From Synechococcus sp. SB0662_bin_14 (lineage in GTDB: Bacteria; Cyanobacteriota; Cyanobacteriia; PCC-6307; Cyanobiaceae): DNA of 64,000 nt. The stretch lies in the NCBI GenBank assembly GCA_009840445.1, contig VXNS01000084.1:1-64000 (forward strand), in the 5' to 3' direction. The notes beneath the pieces are model-generated. The model saw nothing but the letters and a program-made list of their open reading frames with translations. It did no database searches and had not been told where the DNA came from. The position numbers and the translations under genes are program-made. Positions 41,059 through 50,389 of the stretch are shown piece by piece; the first letter of the stretch is position 1; each line of letters starts with the position of its first letter.

Positions 41059-43374
41059 GTGCTGGAACGCTCTGGCCCCTCCATTCTCAGCGATTGCGGT
41101 CCTCAAGGGAGAGGAGGGGTTGTGCCGAGATCTGGGGAGTGGCTGCAGCAGCATTACGGCATTCCACTGCCGGCCTGGCTGGTGGACTGCTTGCAGGAGG
41201 CGCCGCCAACGGAACGACGTCAGCACCAGGGTCCTCCAGAGGGTCCTGCTCTGGTTGCTGCTGCTTTTGATTTTGCCTGGCAGCAGCACCAGGGCCAGAA
41301 GCGCGCCAGTGGGGAGCCCTACATCAGCCATCCCCTCGCCGTTGCCCATTTGTTGCGGGACATTGGCGTGGGCGCCAGCGTGATTGCCGCAGGGTTCCTC
41401 CATGACGTGGTGGAAGACTGTGGTGTGACCACTGCCGATATTGAGGCCAGGTTCGGCGGCGAGGTGCGGGCCCTTGTCAACGGCGTCACCAAGTTGGGGG
41501 GCATTCAGTTTGTCAACCGCACCGAGGAGCAAGCCGAGAACCTGCGACGCATGTTTCTCGCCATGGCCAGCGACATTCGTGTGGTCCTGGTCAAGCTGGC
41601 TGACCGTCTTCATAACATGCGTACGTTAACAGCTTTACCACCGGCAAAGCAAAGAAGAATTTCCATCGAAACGTTGGAGATCTACGCACCTTTGGCCAAT
41701 CGTCTCGGTATTGGCAAACTGAAATGGGAGCTGGAAGACCTGGCCTTCAAGGTATTGCATCCACAGGAGTTCCGTCACATCTCTCAACAGTTAGCCGTCA
41801 AACGGAGTGAGCGGGAAGCACGGCTCAAGGTGACGGTGGAATTGCTACGTCAGCGGTTGTCTGAGGCCGGTCTTACCCAAGTGGACGTGAATGGTCGTCC
41901 CAAACATCTCTATGGTATTTGGAACAAAATGAGACGGCAGAATAAGGCCTTCCATGAAATTTACGATGTGGCCGCGCTGCGAGTCCTAACAGAGAGCTTG
42001 GAGAGCTGTTACCGAGCACTTGCTGTGGTTCACGATACTTTCCGTCCCATTCCTGGTCGTTTTAAGGACTATATTGGTTTACCTAAGCCCAATGGCTACC
42101 AATCACTACATACCGCTGTTATTGCCAACCAACGGCCGCTTGAGGTGCAGATTCGTACCCGGAAAATGCATCAGGTTTCGGAATACGGGATTGCTGCCCA
42201 CTGGAAGTACAAGGAAGGAGGCTCCCCTGCCAGTGGGCAGGCGGAGGAGCGGTTCAACTGGCTGCGCCAGCTTCTCAATTGGCAGCAGGAGGCTGCAGAT
42301 GGCGACGGTCAGGACTATTTGGCTTCCATTAAAGACGATTTATTTGATGATGAGGTGTTTGTCTTTACCCCTAAAGGAGACGTGTTGGGTCTACGGCGTG
42401 GTTCCACAGCCGTGGATTTTGCTTATCGTATCCATTCTGAAGTGGGACATCACTGCAATGGCGCACGCGTCAACGACCGCATCGTGCCCCTGTCCGCCCC
42501 CTTGAAAAATGGCGATATTGTTGAGATCATCACAGAACGCAATGCTCATCCCAGTCTGGATTGGTTAAACTTTGTTGCCACACCAACAGCCCGTAATCGT
42601 ATCCGTCAATGGTACAAGGCCAGTCATCGAGATCAAAATATTAATCGTGGCCGAGATATGCTGGAGCATGAGCTGGGTCGCCATGGTCTGGAGGAACTGT
42701 TAAAATCCTCAGCCATGCAGAAGGTGGCTGAGCGCTGTAATCTTTACACAGTCAACGACCTGCTGGCCGCTGTCGGCTTTGGCGCACTCACCATTCACCA
42801 GGTTGCCAACCGTCTAAGGGAAGAAGTTCGTCTCCAGGCCCACCATGGGTCGCAGCCCAAGCGCGATCCTACCCCCACCCCGCCTCTATCCACTCGCGAG
42901 CTGAGTGCCACGGCGGATCAGTTGCAGGGTAATCCGATTCTGGGCGTGGACGGCCTGGATTTTCGTCTGGCTGGTTGTTGTACGCCTCTCCCCCAGGAAC
43001 CCATCGTTGGCGCTGTATCGTTGGGCAACCATGGCCTCACAATTCACCGACAAGACTGCGACAACGTGGAACGGATTCCTGTGGAACGCCGCCTGCCCGT
43101 GCAATGGAACCCCAGACACCCTGAAGACAACACCTATCCTGTGCGTCTCAAAATTGACGTGATGGACCGTGTTGGCGTGCTCAAAGACATTCTCACGCGC
43201 CTTTCCGATGCCAATATCAACGTGCTGGATGCTCGCGTACGCACCAGTCGCGGCAAGCCTGCCCGCATCGACCTGAGCATTGAACTTCACAGTGCTCGTC
43301 AACTCACCCAAACCGTAGGGCGTATTCGCGCCATGGCGGACGTGCTCACGCTGTACCGTGCCGGCATGGGCTAG
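41059..43374 (+). CDS. spoT: RelA/SpoT-type (p)ppGpp synthetase/hydrolase
   Basis: The 771-residue protein makes and degrades (p)ppGpp in the stringent response. Domains in order: HD hydrolase (FLHDVVEDCG, about residues 75-230), synthetase (GRFKDYIGLPKPNGYQSLHTAV, about 290-400), TGS (about 425-490) and ACT (about 690-765). Both active sites look intact, so it is bifunctional. The start is GTG 41059. From about 41620 to 42800 the base composition drops: sampled lines have 24/60 and 28/60 GC, against 40/60 at 41161-41220. Confidence 0.93.
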   Translation: MLERSGPSILSDCGPQGRGGVVPRSGEWLQQHYGIPLPAWLVDCLQEAPPTERRQHQGPPEGPALVAAAFDFAWQQHQGQKRASGEPYISHPLAVAHLLRDIGVGASVIAAGFLHDVVEDCGVTTADIEARFGGEVRALVNGVTKLGGIQFVNRTEEQAENLRRMFLAMASDIRVVLVKLADRLHNMRTLTALPPAKQRRISIETLEIYAPLANRLGIGKLKWELEDLAFKVLHPQEFRHISQQLAVKRSEREARLKVTVELLRQRLSEAGLTQVDVNGRPKHLYGIWNKMRRQNKAFHEIYDVAALRVLTESLESCYRALAVVHDTFRPIPGRFKDYIGLPKPNGYQSLHTAVIANQRPLEVQIRTRKMHQVSEYGIAAHWKYKEGGSPASGQAEERFNWLRQLLNWQQEAADGDGQDYLASIKDDLFDDEVFVFTPKGDVLGLRRGSTAVDFAYRIHSEVGHHCNGARVNDRIVPLSAPLKNGDIVEIITERNAHPSLDWLNFVATPTARNRIRQWYKASHRDQNINRGRDMLEHELGRHGLEELLKSSAMQKVAERCNLYTVNDLLAAVGFGALTIHQVANRLREEVRLQAHHGSQPKRDPTPTPPLSTRELSATADQLQGNPILGVDGLDFRLAGCCTPLPQEPIVGAVSLGNHGLTIHRQDCDNVERIPVERRLPVQWNPRHPEDNTYPVRLKIDVMDRVGVLKDILTRLSDANINVLDARVRTSRGKPARIDLSIELHSARQLTQTVGRIRAMADVLTLYRAGMG

Positions 43375-43413
43375 TTGCGGTAGGGTAGGTGGCTAACGCC
43401 ACAGAGAAGACCC

Positions 43414-43602
43414 ATGGCAGGAAGCAACACTCACAACAGGCAGGTTCTCCGGGACAGCACCCAGGCCCGTCGACAGACCCTCATGGACTCTCTCCAGGTG
43501 CGGTCCCAGTTGGCACGCCGCAACGGGGACATCCCTGCCCAGCAAGCACTCTATCGGGAGGCGGTTGCCCTGGGCCTACCCCTGGACTGCTTGGATCAGT
43601 GA
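43414..43602 (+). CDS. Small hypothetical protein
   Basis: A 62-residue charged helical peptide (RQTLMDSLQVRSQLARRNGDIPAQQALYREAVALGLPLDCL). It begins 40 bases after the relA/spoT stop and ends 73 bases before the helicase. The composition is that of a real protein. I know no family. It marks the left edge of the defence island. Confidence 0.5.
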   Translation: MAGSNTHNRQVLRDSTQARRQTLMDSLQVRSQLARRNGDIPAQQALYREAVALGLPLDCLDQ

Positions 43603-43674
43603 TGGGCCCTGACGGGTCCAAGTCCTGGTGGCCTGGTTGGTGTAGTCTTCCCCCTTGCCAGGCTGTGCTTCAGG

Positions 43675-46600
43675 ATGAGCGTGCTGGAAGACATCAAGCC
43701 GGGCACAAGGGTGCTCGGGCTTGCTCCCGGTGGATCCGTGGACGTGGTGTCGGTGGAATGGATCGGCAACCAGGCCGTCACAGTGGTCTATCGGCCTTCC
43801 GCTGGCCCCATTGCCGAGACCACCCTCTACCGCGATGATGAGCATCGCATTGCCATCGAGAGCCGTGGGCGCCGGTGGTCATTCGATGGTGATGGAGCGT
43901 TGCTGCGTCTGGTGACGGAGGCCAACCGCATCAAGCTGGCCTACCTTTTTGATCCCTATCTGGCGATTCATACCAGTCTTGTGGAGCCCTTGCCCCATCA
44001 AATCTCCGCGGTTTACGGTGAAATGATTCCACGTCAGCCGTTGCGGTTTCTCTTGGCGGACGACCCGGGTGCCGGGAAAACGATCATGGCCGGGCTGTTG
44101 ATCAAGGAACTGATGGCCCGCAGCGACCTGGAGCGTTGTCTGGTGGTGGCTCCCGGCAGCCTGGTGGAGCAGTGGCAGGACGAGCTTGGGGAGAAGTTCA
44201 AGCTGGAATTTGACATCCTGACACGTGACATGGTTGAGGGTTCCCGTTCTGGCAATCCCTTCAACGATAAAAACTACCTGATCGCCCGCCTGGATGTTCT
44301 TGCACGCAACAGTAATCTTCAAGAAAAGCTGAGGTCATCAATTGAATGGGATTTGATGATCGTTGACGAGGCCCATCGTATGTCTGCTACTTACTCTGGA
44401 GGAGAAGTCAAGACCACAAAACGCTATCAACTTGGCCAGATGGTGAGTCGGGTTTGTCGACATTTCCTGTTAATGACGGCAACGCCACACAACGGCAAGG
44501 AAAAGGACTTTCAGCTTTTCATGGCGCTGCTGGATGGAGACCGCTTTGAGGGGTCCTTTCGAGGTGGCGTTCATGTTGCTGATGTGGAAGACATGATGCG
44601 GAGATTGACCAAAGAGGAGCTTCGCCAATTTGACGGCCGCCCACTCTTTCCTGAGCGACGCGCCTACACAGCGAAGTATGAACTCTCTCCTCAAGAAACA
44701 GAACTTTATCGTGTGGTCACGGAATATGTGCGCAACGAGATGAATCGCGTAAAGCGCTTTGCCAGAGGAGATAAGCGTAATAACGTAAGCTTTGCTCTGC
44801 AAATCCTGCAACGGCGCCTTGCTTCAAGTCCCGCTGCAATTTATCACTCCCTGAAGCGGCGCCGTGAACGGCTGGAGAGGGAGCTCGCCCAGGCGCGGCT
44901 TTGTGGACGTGACGGCTCTCTTGCGCTCAATCGTGCATTGGTCAGCGAAGAGGATCTGGGCAATATTGATGAATACAGTCAAGACGAGGTCGGCAATCTT
45001 GAGGAGAACATCTCCACTGGAGTCACTGCAGCGGAGACCTTGGAGCAACTCGACATCGAAGTGGAGACGTTACAAGGCCTTGAGGCGAAGGCCCTTGGTG
45101 TCTTGCAGTCCGGAACAGACGCCAAGTGGCAGCAACTCAACCGCATTCTTGACGACAGCCCCATGCTGGATCCGGACGGCCATCGCCGCAAGCTGATCAT
45201 CTTCACGGAAGCCAGGGACACGCTGGACTATCTACGGAAGAAAGTGGAGGCTCGGCTGGGACGGCCTGACGCAGTTGCGGTCATCCATGGCGGTGTGAAT
45301 CGGGAGGTACGGCGCAAGGTGGTGGAACGGTTCATGCAGGATCGTGACCTGCTGGTTCTCGTTGCCAACGATGCTGCAGGCGAAGGGGTGAACCTCCAAC
45401 GCGGTCACCTGATGGTCAACTATGACTTACCCTGGAATCCCAATAAAATTGAGCAGCGCTTTGGACGTATTCACCGGATTGGTCAAGTTGAAGTCTGTCA
45501 TCTTTGGAATCTGGTTGCAAAAGACACTCGCGAAGGCCAGGTCTACGCTCGCCTGCTGGAAAAGCTTGAGGTTGCCCGTCAAGCCCTGGGGGGACGTGTC
45601 TACGACGTGCTCGGCGAACTGTTTGAAGAGCGTGCATTGAAGGATCTTTTATTTGAGGCCATCCAGTACGGAGAACAGGAGGACGTCAAGGCCCACCTCT
45701 TCCAGGCCGTGGATGGGGCCGTGGATCAACGCCACCTTCTGAACCTGCTGGAAAAACGACAGCTCACCCGTGACACGATGCCCCAAGCCCGTGTCCAGGA
45801 TCTGCGTCTGGCCATGGAGCGAGCAGAGGCCCAGCGCTTACAACCCCACCACATCCAGAGCTTTTTCCTGGCAGCGTTCCGGCGCCTCGGTGGCCAGATC
45901 AAGGGCCGGGAAGAAGGTCGCTGGGAAATCACCCATGTGCCGCTGAGGCTGCGCCAGCAAGATCGGCAGATGGGTTCCGGAGCGCTGCTGCAAAAGAAAT
46001 ATGAGCGCATCTGCTTTGAGAAGGACAAGATCAACCAGCAGCCCGTCGCCACCTTTGTTCACCCGGGCCATCCCCTGCTTGAGGCGGTCATCAGCGTGGT
46101 GTGTGAGCAAAATGATCACCTGATGCAGCAAGGTGCAGTGCTCGTTGACGACACGGATGACGGCAACACCGTCTCTGCCCTCTTCTTGTTGGAGCACAGC
46201 GTTCAGGACGGCCGTCCCACCAACTCTGGCAAGCCCAACGTCGTCTCTCAAAAACTCCAGTTCACCGCCGTTGATCCGTCAGGCCAGGTGGCCAACGCGG
46301 GCATTGCGCCACACCTCAATTTACGGCCCGCGGCGCGCCCTGAAATCGAGGCTGTGGAAGATCGCCTCAAGGAGGATTGGCTCTGCTCCGATCTGGAGAA
46401 GAAGGTGATGCAGTTCGCCACGGTCTCGCTGGCACGGGACCATGTGGCAGAGGTGCGCAACCGTCGCGGGCCGGAAATCGATAAGGTGGAGCAGGAGGTG
46501 AAGGCCCGCCTCCGCAGCGAGATCAATCATTGGGACTCCCGCGCCTTTGCCCTCAAGGAGCAGGAGAGGGCCGGGAGGAGGACGGGCCTCAACTGGCGCA

Positions 46601-47181
46601 ATGCAGAACGGCGCGCGGAGGATCTGGCTGAGCGTCTCGAGCGACGCCTCCACCTGATCGAGCAGGAACGCTTTATCTCGTCCCAGCTGCCGCGGATTCG
46701 CGGTGGCATGATTGTTGTGCCCCGCGGCCTCCTGCGGGAGCGCATCCCTGCAGAGAAGGATCAAAGCGTGGGGTCCAGGCTGTCTGGGGACCCAACAGCC
46801 CGTCGCGTGATCGAAGGCAAGGCCATGGACGCTGTCATGGCCACCGAGCGGGCGTTGGGCAACCAACCTGAGGATGTCTCTGCCCAGAAAGTCGGCTACG
46901 ACATCGCCTCCCATGATCCGGACACCGACCACATGCGCTTTATTGAGGTAAAAGGCCGGGTCGATGGGGCCGATACAGTGATGATCACCCGCCAGGAGGT
47001 CATCACCTCGCTCCATGAACCCGGGAAATTTATTCTGGCCATTGTCCAGGTGGAGAGTAGCGTCGCCGGCCGTCCACGTTACATCTATGGCGCCCTTGAT
47101 ACACGGGAGCCGCCATTTGAGCAGAGCGCCATTCAGTTCAGCATCAAGAGCCTGCTGGAGAGGGCGGAGGAACCCCGTTGA
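43675..47181 (+). CDS. SNF2-type helicase with C-terminal DUF3883 (defence module)
   Basis: The 1168-residue protein is a superfamily 2 DNA translocase. It shows Walker A ADDPGAGKTIMAG (about residues 127-139), DEAH (about 228), TATPHNGKEKDF (about 268-279) and the C-terminal helicase lobe with DAAGEGVNLQ and IEQRFGRIHRIGQ (about 590-605). A long middle part is coiled and basic. Near residue 1075 the GYDIASHDPDTDHMRFIEVKGR segment fits DUF3883, a PD-(D/E)XK-like fold. Family members occur in defence islands with DUF1156 methylases and DUF499 ATPases and resemble DISARM helicases. Its last base pairs overlap the next ORF (TTGA). Confidence 0.9.
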   Translation: MSVLEDIKPGTRVLGLAPGGSVDVVSVEWIGNQAVTVVYRPSAGPIAETTLYRDDEHRIAIESRGRRWSFDGDGALLRLVTEANRIKLAYLFDPYLAIHTSLVEPLPHQISAVYGEMIPRQPLRFLLADDPGAGKTIMAGLLIKELMARSDLERCLVVAPGSLVEQWQDELGEKFKLEFDILTRDMVEGSRSGNPFNDKNYLIARLDVLARNSNLQEKLRSSIEWDLMIVDEAHRMSATYSGGEVKTTKRYQLGQMVSRVCRHFLLMTATPHNGKEKDFQLFMALLDGDRFEGSFRGGVHVADVEDMMRRLTKEELRQFDGRPLFPERRAYTAKYELSPQETELYRVVTEYVRNEMNRVKRFARGDKRNNVSFALQILQRRLASSPAAIYHSLKRRRERLERELAQARLCGRDGSLALNRALVSEEDLGNIDEYSQDEVGNLEENISTGVTAAETLEQLDIEVETLQGLEAKALGVLQSGTDAKWQQLNRILDDSPMLDPDGHRRKLIIFTEARDTLDYLRKKVEARLGRPDAVAVIHGGVNREVRRKVVERFMQDRDLLVLVANDAAGEGVNLQRGHLMVNYDLPWNPNKIEQRFGRIHRIGQVEVCHLWNLVAKDTREGQVYARLLEKLEVARQALGGRVYDVLGELFEERALKDLLFEAIQYGEQEDVKAHLFQAVDGAVDQRHLLNLLEKRQLTRDTMPQARVQDLRLAMERAEAQRLQPHHIQSFFLAAFRRLGGQIKGREEGRWEITHVPLRLRQQDRQMGSGALLQKKYERICFEKDKINQQPVATFVHPGHPLLEAVISVVCEQNDHLMQQGAVLVDDTDDGNTVSALFLLEHSVQDGRPTNSGKPNVVSQKLQFTAVDPSGQVANAGIAPHLNLRPAARPEIEAVEDRLKEDWLCSDLEKKVMQFATVSLARDHVAEVRNRRGPEIDKVEQEVKARLRSEINHWDSRAFALKEQERAGRRTGLNWRNAERRAEDLAERLERRLHLIEQERFISSQLPRIRGGMIVVPRGLLRERIPAEKDQSVGSRLSGDPTARRVIEGKAMDAVMATERALGNQPEDVSAQKVGYDIASHDPDTDHMRFIEVKGRVDGADTVMITRQEVITSLHEPGKFILAIVQVESSVAGRPRYIYGALDTREPPFEQSAIQFSIKSLLERAEEPR

Positions 47182-47712
47182 CTCAACTTCAACCCATCAC
47201 CACAGAACAACAATTGCGTGACGCGATGGGTAGGCCAGAGAACGAGCATCCTGAGTTCAAGGAGGCTCAGGGAAATTTTGATCATGAGAAGTTGTTCAGT
47301 TACTGTGTCGCGCTCGCTAACGAGGGTGGTGGTAATTTGGTTCTGGGGGTGACTGACAGGCAACCTCGCCTCTGCACTGGTTGACTGCGGTGTGATTGAG
47401 AAAACTGGCAGAGGCCGTGGTGTCCGCTACATGCTGTCACGCGCCCTCTACCAGCCCATGGGCGAGGCAGGTGCCTACACCCCTCGCAAAGGGCTTGAAG
47501 AGGGTCATAATCAGCAGCTTGTCCTCCAGCACATCAGGAACTGCGGCTCAAAAGGCGCAACCATAGGCGAGCTTGAACAGGTCTTGTCCAACAAGACGCG
47601 ACCCCAGATAAGCACATTGCTCAGGCGGCTGAAGGCCAGCGGGCGCATCCGTGTCGAAGGCAGGACCAGGGGTGCCCAGTGGCATCCTGCTGAGACAGGC
47701 AACGACCTGTAA
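47178..47712 (+). pseudogene. AlbA_2 (Schlafen-like) transcription regulator, internally deleted and frameshifted
   Basis: The first 68 codons (TTG start, TTGA overlap with the helicase stop) match the N-terminus of AlbA_2/divergent AAA-4 proteins: HPEFKEAQGNFDHEKLF then YCVALANEGGGNLVLGVTD. The reading frame then breaks at 47384. The second part (DCGVIEKTGRGRGVRYMLSRALY, ending in a winged-helix-like GELEQVLSNKTRPQISTLLRRLKASGRIRVEGRTRGAQW) matches their C-terminus. Full family members have about 400-500 residues, so some 250 codons were lost and the joint is out of frame. It was probably once cotranscribed with the helicase. Confidence 0.75.
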
Positions 47713-47980
47713 GCCATTAAACCTGGGATTGAACCAATGCGGTGAATTCCAGATTTAATAAAACCCAGTGACCAGACTGGATCTGTCTGGCCATTGAACC
47801 TCGTCTGGTGGCATCTGCACCTCTGATTCCTGCGCCACTTCTGCCTTGTGCAGAGTCAAGTCCAACAACCCAGCCTATGGCCCGCACTGCCAAGAAGGCT
47901 CGCCCTCTTGATCCGTTCAAGGCGGCCGCTGGGTGACAGTGAAGTGAGTTTCATGGCTTAACGCCATGGGCTTGCTTGCC
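47713..47980. other. Intergenic with short gene remnant
   Basis: About 270 bases between the AlbA_2 remnant and a minus-strand gene. An ATG at 47877 opens a 19-residue peptide (MARTAKKARPLDPFKAAAG) that looks like the head of a longer protein cut off by a stop. No promoter or terminator stands out. Confidence 0.3.
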
Positions 47981-48316
47981 TCAAGGCAGCAGAAGCTGGT
48001 AAATCCGATCCATACGAATGTTGACCTGATTCATGCGGTTGTCAAGCTGATCCATACGTTCGTTGACCCGGTCAATGCGGTCGTTGATCCCTTGAAAGTC
48101 CGCACGCACTGCGGTCCTGAACTCCTGGATGTCTGCCCGGGTGTCCACTGTGAACTCCCGGATATCCGCCCTTTGCAGAGAACCCATGGCCAGAACGGCA
48201 GCCACCACCACGCCAGGGGCCAGCCACTGCCGCCACTTGTGCGTGACGTCGCCAAGGCTCGGCATGGTTTTTGCCTGGTCTGCCGGTTGGGTTGTTGCTG
48301 AAGAACCGGAGGCCAT
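47981..48316 (-). CDS. Membrane-anchored coiled-coil protein
   Basis: The 111-residue protein has one hydrophobic segment (WLAPGVVVAAVLAMGSL, residues about 31-48) followed by a long coiled coil with heptads such as DRIDRVNERMDQLDNRMNQVNIRMDRI. It has the same plan as the next two genes (short N-terminus, one membrane helix, heptads) but little direct sequence identity. The function is unknown. The orientation is opposite to the defence genes. Confidence 0.7.
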   Translation of the reverse strand: MASGSSATTQPADQAKTMPSLGDVTHKWRQWLAPGVVVAAVLAMGSLQRADIREFTVDTRADIQEFRTAVRADFQGINDRIDRVNERMDQLDNRMNQVNIRMDRIYQLLLP

Positions 48317-48581
48317 TGCAGGGATTGGGTGTAGTCAGTTTAGCATTCTCTCGCCTTTGCCACCGCCAACTACCGGTGTGAGGTTTGCCCCAGACCGGAA
48401 CGCAAACCAATGGATACGGCCCGGCCGTTGGGCTGCCGGGAACGGGCTTGGCCGCCGCTTCGGAGAAGAGGGCGGATCCGGGCGAGGACCAGCTTTACTG
48501 CTTGCCGAAGGGGCTCAGCCTGGCCCGCTCGACTTTGAGGCCGCGGGCCTTAGCGGTGCTTGCCGGTCCCTGGCCCATAGC

Positions 48582-48935
48582 TCAAGGCTTGGCCGCCGGT
48601 GAAGGCTGCAGCGCCTGGATCAGCAAGGCCTTGAGTTCCCTCATTTCTTCCTTGACCTCTCTCATCTCCTCCTTCACCTCGTCAATGCGCCTGTTGACCC
48701 TCTCCTCACCCGCCCTCATCTCTTCCTTCATCTCCGTTCTGAGATCGTCAATGCGCTTGTTGACCCTGGCCTCACCGGCTCTCATCTCCTCCTTCAGTTC
48801 CCTCATCTCCTCCTTCAACTCAGCCCTGAGGTTACGGAAAGCGCTGATGAGCAGCCCCAGGCCGCCAACAGCGCCAGCCACCAGGGCGCCGGGCTGCAAC
48901 CACTGGGTCAAGAGTTCCGGGGGGAGGGAGGGCAT
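48582..48935 (-). CDS. Membrane-anchored coiled-coil protein, copy 1
   Basis: The 117-residue protein starts MPSLPPELLTQWLQPGALV, contains one membrane helix (GALVAGAVGGLGLLISAF), then heptads of the type ELKEEMRELKEEMRAGEARVNKRIDDLRTEM. I use ATG 48935; the TTG one codon upstream is weaker. A nearly identical gene lies 435 bases upstream on the minus strand. The differences are whole heptads. No function is known; coiled-coil membrane proteins could organise complexes at the membrane. Confidence 0.75.
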   Translation of the reverse strand: MPSLPPELLTQWLQPGALVAGAVGGLGLLISAFRNLRAELKEEMRELKEEMRAGEARVNKRIDDLRTEMKEEMRAGEERVNRRIDEVKEEMREVKEEMRELKALLIQALQPSPAAKP

Positions 48936-49016
48936 CAACCAACGGCGTTCTTTCCCATCATAGGGAGCCTGAAGACCCTGTGCGGGGGGCTGCCCACCAA
49001 CGAAGAGGCCAGGGCT

Positions 49017-49370
49017 TCAAGGCTTGGCCGCCAGTGAAGGCTGCAGGGCCTGGATCAGCAAGGCCTTGATTTCCTTCATTTCTTCCTTCACCTCGTCAAT
49101 GCGCCTGTTGACCCTCTCCTCACTGGCCCTCACCTCTTCCTTCATCTCAGTCCTGACCTCGTCAATGCGCTTGTTGAACCTGGCCTCACTGGCTCTCATC
49201 TCCTCCTTCAGTTCCCTCGTCTCCTGCTTGAGTTCCTTCATCTCCTCCTTCAGCTCAGCCCTGAGATTGCGGAAAGCGCTGATGAGCAGCACCAGGCCGC
49301 CAACAGCGCCAGCCACCAGGGCGCCGGGCTGCAACCATTGGGTCAGGAGTTCCGGGGGAAGGGAGGGCAT
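49017..49370 (-). CDS. Membrane-anchored coiled-coil protein, copy 2
   Basis: The paralogue of the preceding gene: 117 residues, same first 25 residues and same last 12 apart from one Pro/Leu change. It gains one heptad (KELKQETRELKEEM) near the middle and loses one near the end (VKEEMRE missing). I use ATG 49370; the tracked start at 49661 adds 97 residues that read through non-coding DNA. Confidence 0.75.
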   Translation of the reverse strand: MPSLPPELLTQWLQPGALVAGAVGGLVLLISAFRNLRAELKEEMKELKQETRELKEEMRASEARFNKRIDEVRTEMKEEVRASEERVNRRIDEVKEEMKEIKALLIQALQPSLAAKP

Positions 49371-49771
49371 CCATACAATGGCGTTCTCTCCCATCATAGG
49401 GAGCCTGAAGACCCTGTGCGGGGAAGGCGGTCCACCGATGGGGTACTGTGTTGAGGCCCATGACCCATGGTCGTCACCTGCTGGTGGCGAGCCTACAACC
49501 TGACCCCCGGTGACACCGGATGAATGCCCATGCCCCTCGCCAAGGTGAAAAGCCGAAGCAGACGCGCCAACAGAACGATGATGACCTGCCAAGAGAGCAC
49601 TCCTTCGCTCCATGAGCCGGGGACACCCAGTCTGGCCCCTGTCCGGTTGAGCAAGGGGCACATGCTGCCCCGCTCCATTGGTGGTGTGCTGGATGGCCGG
49701 GAGGCGTTCCTGGGCCAGGGTGCTGTTCAGTTCTGCAACAGGGGCCTGCTGGGGCGGGTGGAGGTACTGGG
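49371..49771. other. Intergenic region before the HEPN gene
   Basis: About 400 bases. The first 53 belong to the duplicated unit and probably carry the promoter of the coiled-coil gene. The rest has only short ORFs with no protein character (for example 49524-49775). It must contain the promoter of the HEPN-DUF1156-DUF499 genes; I cannot place it. Confidence 0.4.
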
Positions 49772-50383
49772 ATGAACAAAAAGAGTATCAAATGTGCTGC
49801 AAATACTTTTTCTACAGCTGTTGATGAGATTTTGGGATTCACGGGATCAGTCAAACTGCTAAGTGCCAAGCATGAAAGCTGGTGCTTCGATCTTGCGATT
49901 ATTCTTTTGTATCGAGAATTCGAGAATCTCATTCTCAATTGTCTTGTGGCGTTGATTAATAACGATTCAAGCACTTTTTCTAAATGCACAGGACGACAAT
50001 TTCCCAAGCATATGAATGTCGAAGTTTGTGAGTATCTGATTTGCGGAGATGGCTACTTTGACTTCAAAGGGTATGAGCACCTGAAAGATCAGGTCAAGAA
50101 ACTTGTACCGAATGATCACTGGCTATTAAATACAATTAGAAACTATAAAGAAGCTTTGGAGAGATTAAGTAGACTAAGGAATTTTGCCGCTCACAACAGC
50201 TCTACTTCCAAGAGACACGCACTTAAATCCATAAGCACAACGGGAAATGAGAGAAAGAATCTGTCAACCAGTGGTGCCTGGCTCAAAATCCAGGAATCAG
50301 GCTCGCCTGAAAACCGCTTCACTAAGATCTGCGAAAGCCTGAAAAAAATGGCTGAAGAGATTGGAGAGAGAGCACCCTACTAA
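49772..50383 (+). CDS. HEPN-like protein
   Basis: A 203-residue all-helical protein with RLRNFAAHNSS near residues 134-144, which contains the R-x4-H motif of HEPN RNases. YREFENLILNCLVALIN upstream fits the first helices. HEPN proteins cut RNA and serve as toxins or abortive-infection effectors. The gene has about 37 percent GC in a sampled line (22/60) against about 60 percent in neighbours, so it was acquired separately. It lies 6 bases before the DUF1156 gene and is probably cotranscribed with it. It could also be a structural HEPN without catalysis. Confidence 0.65.
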   Translation: MNKKSIKCAANTFSTAVDEILGFTGSVKLLSAKHESWCFDLAIILLYREFENLILNCLVALINNDSSTFSKCTGRQFPKHMNVEVCEYLICGDGYFDFKGYEHLKDQVKKLVPNDHWLLNTIRNYKEALERLSRLRNFAAHNSSTSKRHALKSISTTGNERKNLSTSGAWLKIQESGSPENRFTKICESLKKMAEEIGERAPY

Positions 50384-50389
50384 AACACC

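Larger units (their letters stand above)
48582..49423 (-). repeat. Tandem duplication of a 407-bp unit (coiled-coil genes)
   Basis: Two direct copies, 48582-48987 and 49017-49423. They share more than the coding part: the 5' flank CCCATCATAGGGAGCCTGAAGACCCTGTGCGGGG is the same in both. Length differences inside are multiples of 21 bases (7 residues). This points to a recent duplication that has since changed by heptad-sized steps. Confidence 0.85.

Noticed and set aside
43389-43838. 149-codon ORF across the relA/spoT-helicase boundary
   Set aside because: It overlaps the better small ORF at 43414 and the helicase start and looks like a shadow.
48582-49423. Possible CRISPR or phage repeat
   Set aside because: There are only two long copies, with coding content and no spacers; it is a gene duplication.
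49524-49775. 83-codon ORF before the HEPN gene
   Set aside because: No protein-like composition and no family; it probably arises by chance in the intergenic DNA.
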